Assembly: GCA_937967755.1 (NCBI GenBank)
Contig: CALBTA010000030.1
Location: forward strand, 1 to 7,299
DNA: 7,299 nucleotides
Source of the DNA: an uncultured Planctomycetaceae bacterium
GTDB taxonomy: Bacteria; Planctomycetota; Planctomycetia; Pirellulales; Pirellulaceae
Reading direction: 5' to 3'
Under the pieces are notes generated by a model that was not told the origin of the DNA, searched no databases, and was given only the letters and a program-made list of their open reading frames with translations. The translations under genes and the position numbers were made by a program. Each line of letters opens with the position of its first letter. Position 1 is the stretch's first letter. Below are positions 1-5,283 of this stretch, piece by piece.

Positions 1-53
1 CTAGCGCCTCGCCGCTCAGTCAGTTGACGAAACTTTCTCCTTGTGTCACCACC

Positions 54-563
54 ATGCGCGTCGTCCTCGCCATCGCGATATGGGTCGTCATCCTCGGCGG
101 GCTGGCTGCGTATTTCGCCACGCGGCACGCGGTTCAGCCGGCCGCTGTTCAGCAGCAGCAACTGGCTCCGCTGCCGGGTGAGTTTTATGTGGAACTAATG
201 CCCACCTACGATGTGCCGGCAAAGGACGATTTCGCCTTAGTGGCAATCGATCCGGTAACGCTTTCGCTCAACAGCCATGAGATTTACGTTCACACCCAAC
301 CTGCCGCGGCGGGGCAGACCATCGAAGTTCGCTGGTACTTGGAACAAGTTCCGCTGATCGCCGGCAAAAACGAGTTCTACGTGGTCGCCGCACCGCCCGG
401 CGGAGCGTTCAAAAGCGCGCCTGGAATTCGCTTGCGGCTCATGCGCGACGGCGCGGTTCAAGACGAACAAACCATCTGGGGTGAACCCCAGCGCAAAGTC
501 CAAGGCCCCGGACCGCTGAACTATTCCAACTTTCAAGAGCAGCAAGACTTCCACGACCACTGA
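54..563 (+). CDS. Membrane-anchored small protein of unknown function, first gene of metal ABC operon
   Basis: I do not recognise the family. The 169-residue product starts with one strongly hydrophobic segment (about residues 2-21, MRVVLAIAIWVVILGG...), followed by an Ala/Gln-rich linker (about 25-37) and a domain that looks beta-rich with no visible catalytic motif. This suggests a protein held by one N-terminal helix with its domain outside the cytoplasm. It lies 15 bases upstream of the ATPase gene on the same strand, so it is probably co-transcribed with the metal transporter and may be an accessory part of it; that is inference from position only. The ATG at 54 was chosen because it puts the hydrophobic helix at the N-terminus. 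A TTG at 24 in the same frame would add 10 residues. Neither start has a clear Shine-Dalgarno sequence. It is too short and lacks the His-rich loop for a ZnuA/TroA-type solute-binding protein. Confidence 0.75.
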   Translation: MRVVLAIAIWVVILGGLAAYFATRHAVQPAAVQQQQLAPLPGEFYVELMPTYDVPAKDDFALVAIDPVTLSLNSHEIYVHTQPAAAGQTIEVRWYLEQVPLIAGKNEFYVVAAPPGGAFKSAPGIRLRLMRDGAVQDEQTIWGEPQRKVQGPGPLNYSNFQEQQDFHDH

Positions 564-578
564 TCCGCGTGCAACCAC

Positions 579-1367
579 ATGAACTCGGAAGTTTCCAACA
601 ACCCACCGGCGATCGAGGTCGAAAACCTCACCGTCAGCTATGGGCCGACGCCTGCGTTGTTGGATATTTCGTTCGAAGTGCCCGCAGGCAAACTGGTTGG
701 CGTGATTGGCCCCAACGGGTCGGGCAAGTCGACGCTGATCAAGTCGATCCTCGGGTTCCTCAACCCCGACTTCGGCGAAGTTCGCCTGTTCGGGCAACCG
801 GCCGACGATGCGGTTGGCCGGGTGGCGTATGTTCCTCAGCGCGGCAGCGTCGATTGGGATTTCCCCATCACGGTGAAGGACGTCGTGTTAATGGGACGCT
901 ACGGCCACGTGCCTTGGTGGAAGAGTTTCAGTAAAGACGATCACCAAATCGTGACTGAATCGCTCGAAATGGTCCGCATGGCCGACTACCAAGGCCGGCA
1001 AATCGGGCAGCTTTCCGGCGGGCAGCAACAGCGGGTCTTCATGGCCCGGGCGATGGCCCAAGGGGCAGACGTTTTGCTCCTCGACGAACCCTTCGCCGGC
1101 GTCGACGCGGCGACCGAGCGGGCTATTCTGGATGTGCTGGAGCGCACCCGCGCCGCCGGTAAAACGTTGATGGTCGTACACCACGATTTGGCGACCGCCG
1201 CCGAGTACTTCGATCTGCTCATCTTATTGAAGCAACGCATGTACGCGTTCGGCCCGCCGTCGGCTGTGCTGCACGCCGAACTGCTCAGCGAAGTTTACGA
1301 AGGCAAAGTCCGCGCGTTCGCCGACCTAGTCACCACCGGGCCTACCAACAACGGCGGTGCCCGATGA
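579..1367 (+). CDS. Metal (Mn/Zn/Fe-type) ABC transporter ATP-binding protein
   Basis: This is the cytoplasmic ATPase of an ABC importer for divalent metal, of the ZnuC/MntB/TroB/YtgB type, powering the permease encoded just downstream. At 262 residues it has the normal family length. All motifs are present in order: Walker A GPNGSGKST (44-52), Q-loop at Gln87 in YVPQRGSVDWDFP, signature LSGGQQQR (145-152), Walker B LLLDEP with catalytic Glu170 (166-171), D-loop AGVD (173-176) and switch His202 in VVHHDL. The QRGSVDWDFPITV stretch after the Q-loop is typical of the manganese/zinc/iron branch rather than of other importers. The ATG at 579 is the natural start and has no obvious ribosome binding site, so translation may depend on the gene just upstream. 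The stop overlaps the next start (ATGA, 1364-1367), pointing to coupled translation with the permease. Which metal is moved cannot be read from the ATPase. Confidence 0.95.
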   Translation: MNSEVSNNPPAIEVENLTVSYGPTPALLDISFEVPAGKLVGVIGPNGSGKSTLIKSILGFLNPDFGEVRLFGQPADDAVGRVAYVPQRGSVDWDFPITVKDVVLMGRYGHVPWWKSFSKDDHQIVTESLEMVRMADYQGRQIGQLSGGQQQRVFMARAMAQGADVLLLDEPFAGVDAATERAILDVLERTRAAGKTLMVVHHDLATAAEYFDLLILLKQRMYAFGPPSAVLHAELLSEVYEGKVRAFADLVTTGPTNNGGAR

Positions 1368-2926
1368 TGCAGTGGCTTTACGATGTTCTCATCGGCCCGC
1401 TCGCGCCCGTCAGCCACCAAAAGGCACTGATCGGCGGGTGTCTGATTGCGGTCGTCTGCGGCGTGATTGGTTGCTTCATTATCCTGCGGCGGATGGCTTT
1501 CTTAACCGACGCACTTTCGCACTCGATGCTCGCAGGCGTGACGGCGGGCTATTTGATACTCAAGCTAACCTTCCGCAGCGACAACCTCGACGGCCCGGCG
1601 CTGCTGCTCGGTGCGCTCGCCGCGGGCATCGTCACGGTGGCGCTGGTGGCGTTCGTATCGCGAGTCTCGCGCGTGAAAGAAGACGCGGCGATTGGCATGA
1701 TGTACACCGGCATCTTCGCCCTCGGTGCGGTGTTGGCTTCGATCTATCGCGACGTCATTCACATCGACCTTTACCACTTCGTCACCGGCCAAACCCTCGG
1801 CGTTACCGACAACGACCTGTGGGTGATGGGCGTCATCACGGCGTTTGTCCTCAGTATGGTGGTGCTGTTCTTTCGCCAACTGCAGATCGTCAGCTTCGAT
1901 CCGATCATGGCCGCGGCGATTGGAGTGCCGGTATTGGCCGTGGAATACCTGCTCACCACATGCACGTCGTTCGTGGTGATCGGAGCGGTCAACATGGTGG
2001 GTGTGATTCAAGTCGTCGGATTGATGGTTACGCCCGCCGCGACCGCATACATCCTGTGCGACCGCCTAAGCCGCATGATGGTGCTGGCCTCTGGGTTCGG
2101 CGTCAGCAGCGTGGTCGGCGGCATCTATCTAATGAGTTGGACCGGAAACTTTCCACCCGGGGCTTCGATTGTGCTGGTCAGCACGCTGCAGTTCCTGGTG
2201 GTGCTGCTGGTCGCTCCGCGCTACGGGATGATCGCCGACTGGCTTCGCCGCATCCGTTTGGTTCCAGAACAAGTCGTGGAAGATGTCGTCGGTTGCATCC
2301 GTCGCGCTAAGGGAAAGGCGGTAACGCTCGAGGCGATCAACAAGTTCGTCGACGCGCCGCCAACGCAAGTGCAACGAGCGGTCAATGCATTGGAGCGGCG
2401 CGAGTGGATTGAAATTGACGACGCCCGTATCAGCCTCACCGCCGACGGTCGCCGCGAAGCCCGCCGGCTGCTGCGTGCGCACCGTTTGTGGGAAGCCTAT
2501 CTCGACCACGTCGGCGTGGCGGGCCAGGCGGTGCACGCCCAGGCGCACGCGCTGGAACATGTTCATGACGAGGAAACGATCGACTACATCGACGACAAAC
2601 TCGGCCACCCGCTGACCGATCCACACGGGGCGGAAATCCCGGAGGACTTCGTGCATTTGGTTCCGGGTAACGAGGTAAAGGCCGCGCTGCTCCGCGAAGG
2701 GCACCGGGCGATTGTCACCGATGTTCAGCCGCCGGTGACCGCCACCGGTCTGACGCCCGGCGCTGCGATCACCGCCGGCCCGCGCCGTGATGAAGGTGAA
2801 ACGTGGACTCTGATCACCGACGACGGCGAAGAGGTCCGGCTCGATCACAACGCCGCCGATGCCGTGACCGTTCGCCTAATTTCCGACGGATTCACCGACA
2901 GCTCGGGCGAAGCACCAATCGAATAG
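1364..2926 (+). CDS. Metal ABC transporter permease fused to DtxR-like regulator and FeoA-like tail (YtgCR-like)
   Basis: The 520-residue protein is about 230 residues longer than a normal ZnuB/MntC-type permease. Residues 1-290 are an ABC-3 permease with many hydrophobic helices (for example 21-41, 80-98, 112-126, 152-170, 240-257, 268-284) and the family stretch LRRMAFLTDALSHSMLAG (41-58). Residues 303-370 form a winged helix, with a recognition helix around PPTQVQRAVNALERREWIEI and a wing ending in LTADGRREA. Residues 371-426 match the DtxR/MntR metal-binding and dimerization domain (HRLWE 373-377, VHAQAHALEH 390-399, LGHPLTDPHG 413-422). Residues 432-508 resemble the FeoA/SH3-like end of DtxR proteins. 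Aligned metal ligands by motif: Asp307, His373, Glu377, His391, Glu398 and His399, with His395 where DtxR has Cys102. Chlamydia YtgCR has the same permease-repressor fusion and is cleaved to free the repressor. Here the regulator could stay tethered and gate transport, or be released; the sequence does not decide. The start overlaps the ATPase stop; ATG 1367 is an alternative start. Confidence 0.93.
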   Translation: MMQWLYDVLIGPLAPVSHQKALIGGCLIAVVCGVIGCFIILRRMAFLTDALSHSMLAGVTAGYLILKLTFRSDNLDGPALLLGALAAGIVTVALVAFVSRVSRVKEDAAIGMMYTGIFALGAVLASIYRDVIHIDLYHFVTGQTLGVTDNDLWVMGVITAFVLSMVVLFFRQLQIVSFDPIMAAAIGVPVLAVEYLLTTCTSFVVIGAVNMVGVIQVVGLMVTPAATAYILCDRLSRMMVLASGFGVSSVVGGIYLMSWTGNFPPGASIVLVSTLQFLVVLLVAPRYGMIADWLRRIRLVPEQVVEDVVGCIRRAKGKAVTLEAINKFVDAPPTQVQRAVNALERREWIEIDDARISLTADGRREARRLLRAHRLWEAYLDHVGVAGQAVHAQAHALEHVHDEETIDYIDDKLGHPLTDPHGAEIPEDFVHLVPGNEVKAALLREGHRAIVTDVQPPVTATGLTPGAAITAGPRRDEGETWTLITDDGEEVRLDHNAADAVTVRLISDGFTDSSGEAPIE

Positions 2927-3508
2927 CAGTTGCCACTCGGCTTTCTGAATTTGCACACAAGCCGCTTCGGCTCTCTGTAGGCGGGTCACTCCGTGCCCCG
3001 CCATGTTCGGTTTCGGAGAAACCGGACTACAAGATGCGCTTTCGCAAAGATCGACAAACGCAAAAGGGTCCCATTCGTCTGAATCGGCCAGCGATTGAAA
3101 CGAAAGTTCGAGCGAATCTTCGGCAGCAATGATTTCGCGTGCGGCGGATTGCAAATCACCGAAAATCTCATGCGTACCAACCTGGCGAAACCAATACTTC
3201 GCGTTCGACCAGTCCGGCTCACGGCGATGCATAATCCCGTGCCAAAAACTCCCCGTCGCACTCTTAATGTCCTGACTGATCGTGTGCGAGCGATCCAAAA
3301 AGTCAAACCGCAGCCACAACCCGCTCAAACATGCGTCCGCCATTTCCAAATCGGCAATCTCCCGGTCGCCAAACAAGTCAGCTTGCGAAATTGCCGCCAG
3401 CCGATCTTCCATATCCGCTGCCGGTCCTGTAGCAACCAGCGGGTAGGGAAAATCTATCTCCAGCAATTCACGCGACGCACTTGAGTGAGGATCTGTTTTG
3501 GCGGGCAT
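2876..3508 (-). CDS. Conserved hypothetical protein with WHGIMHRREPD motif
   Basis: Function unknown. The 210-residue soluble protein has no signal peptide and no hydrophobic helix. Its best marked part is residues 89-108, WHGIMHRREPDWSNAKYWFR, preceded by a DRSHTISQDI segment (72-81) and followed by VGTHEIF. I recall this kind of sequence from planctomycete hypothetical proteins, but no function was attached. The His, Glu and Asp residues of these segments (His75, His90, His94, Glu97, Asp99) could form a metal or active site; that is speculation. The C-terminus EWQLLFDWCFARA (191-203) looks like a genuine domain end rather than a run-on. ATG at 3508 was chosen over TTG at 3514 because a GAAGG sits seven bases upstream. 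It follows the sulfatase on the same strand after 36 bases, so the two are likely co-transcribed. Its last 51 bases overlap the end of the convergent permease gene. Confidence 0.85.
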   Translation of the reverse strand: MPAKTDPHSSASRELLEIDFPYPLVATGPAADMEDRLAAISQADLFGDREIADLEMADACLSGLWLRFDFLDRSHTISQDIKSATGSFWHGIMHRREPDWSNAKYWFRQVGTHEIFGDLQSAAREIIAAEDSLELSFQSLADSDEWDPFAFVDLCESASCSPVSPKPNMAGHGVTRLQRAEAACVQIQKAEWQLLFDWCFARAVGESVGN

Positions 3509-3515
3509 ACTCAAA

Positions 3516-3520
3516 CCTTC
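3516..3520 (-). promoter_or_regulatory. Ribosome binding site of the conserved hypothetical gene
   Basis: GAAGG on the minus strand, seven bases before the ATG at 3508. It lies between the sulfatase stop and this gene, and it supports the ATG over the in-frame TTG at 3514, which would sit only one base beyond the motif. Confidence 0.5.
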
Positions 3521-3544
3521 GGTCGTTCCTGTCGTCTAAATGGA

Positions 3545-4966
3545 TCAGTCGTTTATGGTCCCCACCGGCCGGCGGTTCTTCTTCAACTCTTCCAGGTGAG
3601 ACTTGTACACCTCGGCCAGACGTTCCACCACGTCAGGGTGGTCTTCGGCGACGTTGGTCTTTTCACCCAAGTCGCTCGAAAGATCGTAAAGCTGCACCTT
3701 CGGTTTCCCTTCGGCCGGCTTGTTCGGCTGACCGCGGCGGCCGGACCCTTCAGCCCAGGGGTAGAATTTCCAGTTGCCGCCGCGAACCGCCCCTTTGCCA
3801 TGGGCGAGGACGTAATATTCATGCGGGCTTTGGGCATCCTCTTCGCCCAACAGCAACGGGCGAATGTCATGCCCGTCGATCACCCGGTCCCCCGGAACTT
3901 CCCCGCCGGTAATCGCGGCGATGGTCGGCAGCAGATCAATCGAAGCGGCAATCTCACGGCAAGTTTCGCCGGCAGGAACCTTCCCCGGCCATCGCACGAT
4001 GCACGGCACGCGGTAACCCCCTTCGTACAGGCTGGCTTTTCTCTCGCGCAGCGGGCCGGAAGAACCCATGCGGGTGCCGTTGTCGGTCGTGAAGATCACC
4101 AGCGTGTTGTCGTCGACTCCTTGGTCTTTGATAGCCTTGAGAATCTCGCCCGTCGACCAATCGATCTCTTCCATGATGTCGCCGAACAGGGTCTTCGTCC
4201 GGCCTTTGAACTCGTCGGACACAAACAGCGGCAGATGCGGCATCGTGTGCGGCACGTACAGGAAGAACGGCTTCTCCCCGCCCTCGCGAATGAACTTGAC
4301 CGCCTCTTCGGTATACCGCTTGGTCAACGTCGTTTGGTCGGCCGGGTATTCGATCACCTTTTCACCCCGCATCAGCGGCACCCAATTCCGCGGCGACTTT
4401 TCGTTGCGGGCTTTCTCAGCCGTCATGCCTTGGCGGAAGACGACGTCGTCGGCGAACACGGCGTTTTCGTTATCCAGCCACATGTCGTTGCTGTAAGGAA
4501 CGCCGTAGTAGTAATCAAAACCCTGATTGGTCGGCAGGAATTTCGGCAGGTGGCCCAGGTGCCACTTGCCGATGATGCCCGTCCGGTAACCCAACGGCTT
4601 CAGCACTTCGGCGATGGTGATCTCTTTTGGGTTCAGCCCGTTGCGGTTACGCGGAAACAGCACCGCCGGCATGCTCAGGCGTTGATAGTGACATCCGGTC
4701 AGCAGCGCCGTTCGCGAACCGCTGCACACCGGGCAGCCGACGTAAAAATCAGTCAGTTTCAACCCTTCGCCCGCCATCCGGTCAAGGTTCGGCGTCTTAA
4801 ACCCCTCCGCACCGAAACAGCCGATATCGCCGTAACCCTGATCGTCCGTGAAGATGATCACGATGTTCGGTTTCGCGTCGGCGGCTTGCGCGTCGGTCTG
4901 GGGCAGCAAGCACGCCAGCAACACGGCGACCACGGCGGCAGCAGGTCGTAGTTGAAAGATAGGCAT
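3545..4966 (-). CDS. Secreted sulfatase (arylsulfatase A-like, formylglycine type)
   Basis: This is an exported type I sulfatase hydrolysing a sulfate ester, probably on a polysaccharide or other organic sulfate; the substrate is not visible. It has 473 residues, a normal family length. The N-terminus (1-28) is a signal peptide with a hydrophobic core and a likely cut after AQA. Metal ligands Asp41 and Asp42 are in IIFTDDQGYGDIG. The modification motif is CSGSRTALLTG, with Cys81 as the residue to be turned into formylglycine and Arg85 kept. Further active-site candidates are Lys134 and His136 (GKWHLGH), His240 (VPHTMPH), Asp295 and Asn296 (TTDNG) and Lys310 (RERKASLYEGG). The end carries the usual LYDLSSDLGEKTNVAE segment. 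The third position of the Cys-X-Pro/Ala-X-Arg core is Gly here, which is unusual. A perfect GGAGG lies five bases before the ATG at 4966, so this start is preferred over TTG 4978. It is divergent from the Piru_Ver gene and upstream of the hypothetical gene. Confidence 0.95.
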   Translation of the reverse strand: MPIFQLRPAAAVVAVLLACLLPQTDAQAADAKPNIVIIFTDDQGYGDIGCFGAEGFKTPNLDRMAGEGLKLTDFYVGCPVCSGSRTALLTGCHYQRLSMPAVLFPRNRNGLNPKEITIAEVLKPLGYRTGIIGKWHLGHLPKFLPTNQGFDYYYGVPYSNDMWLDNENAVFADDVVFRQGMTAEKARNEKSPRNWVPLMRGEKVIEYPADQTTLTKRYTEEAVKFIREGGEKPFFLYVPHTMPHLPLFVSDEFKGRTKTLFGDIMEEIDWSTGEILKAIKDQGVDDNTLVIFTTDNGTRMGSSGPLRERKASLYEGGYRVPCIVRWPGKVPAGETCREIAASIDLLPTIAAITGGEVPGDRVIDGHDIRPLLLGEEDAQSPHEYYVLAHGKGAVRGGNWKFYPWAEGSGRRGQPNKPAEGKPKVQLYDLSSDLGEKTNVAEDHPDVVERLAEVYKSHLEELKKNRRPVGTIND

Positions 4967-4971
4967 CAGAA

Positions 4972-4976
4972 CCTCC
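4972..4976 (-). promoter_or_regulatory. Ribosome binding site of the sulfatase gene
   Basis: A perfect GGAGG on the minus strand, five bases before the ATG at 4966. It fixes the start there rather than at the in-frame TTG 4976-4978, which overlaps the motif itself. It is the strongest ribosome binding site in the window; several other genes here have none that can be seen. Confidence 0.8.
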
Positions 4977-5193
4977 AATCGTTGGTCAACACAAGAATTC
5001 CACTTCGCAACCTACCAGCAGACCGGGCAGTTTTCAATCGCTTGGCCGGATTCTGACCGCTGGCGGAGCACGACGCGATTCTTGAACAATATGCGCAAGC
5101 AGTTGGATGAGTGTGATGACCCGATGAACTGATGCGTTCGATATTCGACATCCGCGAAACCGTAATTCCGCAGGGCAAATACTTCTGCTCTGT

Positions 5194-5219
5194 TGGAACA
5201 AGTCTGGAGACTTGTTCCA
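5194..5219. repeat. Perfect 26-base inverted repeat (hairpin or operator)
   Basis: TGGAACAAGTC (5194-5204) is followed by TGGA and its exact reverse complement GACTTGTTCCA (5209-5219), giving an 11-base-pair stem with a four-base loop (12 pairs if the outer T and A of the loop also pair). It is not followed by a run of T and lies between two divergent gene starts, so a factor-independent terminator is unlikely. It could be a REP-like dispersed palindrome or the binding site of a dimeric regulator. Its right arm overlaps a possible but weak -35 hexamer (5212-5217) of the plus-strand gene. Confidence 0.85.
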
Positions 5220-5271
5220 CGGTAGTGATTCTGTTTATGCTTTTTGTACTCACCAACCCCACTCCCGCCTT

Positions 5272-5276
5272 GAGGA
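5272..5276 (+). promoter_or_regulatory. Ribosome binding site of the Piru_Ver-type gene
   Basis: GAGGA lies seven bases before the ATG at 5284, a good spacing. It supports that ATG as the start and fits with the signal peptide beginning right there. Confidence 0.65.
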
Positions 5277-5283
5277 TTTCGTC

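Larger units (their letters stand above)
4967..5283. other. Divergent intergenic region between sulfatase and Piru_Ver genes
   Basis: These 317 bases hold the 5' signals of both flanking genes: ribosome binding sites at 4972-4976 (minus) and 5272-5276 (plus) and a perfect inverted repeat at 5194-5219. No convincing gene is present; the open frames in it have no recognisable protein features and overlap the repeat or the ribosome binding sites. Weak promoter-like hexamers can be picked out: TTGAAA (5032-5037) and TAGGTT (5009-5014), 17 bases apart, facing the sulfatase, and TTGTTC (5212-5217) and TATGCT (5236-5241), 18 bases apart, facing the plus-strand gene. Their fit to the sigma-70 consensus is poor, so they are not called as promoters. 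Confidence 0.6.

Noticed and set aside
1..27. Possible C-terminal end of an upstream gene (eight codons then TGA at 25-27, plus strand).
   Set aside because: It would fit a solute-binding protein gene ending just before this operon, but eight codons carry no recognisable signal and other frames are open too.
237..797. Minus-strand open frame of 186 codons across the first gene and the ATPase start.
   Set aside because: It lies opposite two well-supported plus-strand genes, is rich in Arg/Val/Asp as expected for a shadow frame in GC-rich DNA, and shows no domain.
1357..2310. Plus-strand open frame of 317 codons inside the permease gene.
   Set aside because: Arg-rich, without hydrophobic helices or motifs; a shadow of the permease in another frame.
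2553..2564. GGAACATGTTCA, a near-palindrome resembling an operator.
   Set aside because: It lies inside codons for the conserved ALEHVH metal-binding segment, so coding constraint explains it.
3485..4951. Plus-strand open frame of 488 codons opposite the sulfatase.
   Set aside because: The sulfatase frame has all family motifs, a signal peptide and a perfect ribosome binding site; the opposite frame is an antisense shadow produced by GC-rich codon use.
5194..5219. Reading the inverted repeat as a rho-independent terminator.
   Set aside because: No T run follows on either strand, and neither neighbouring gene ends there; both begin there.
4966..5262. Minus-strand open frame of 98 codons in the divergent intergenic region.
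   Set aside because: It runs across the palindrome and the sulfatase ribosome binding site, is Ser/Arg-rich and has no recognisable feature.
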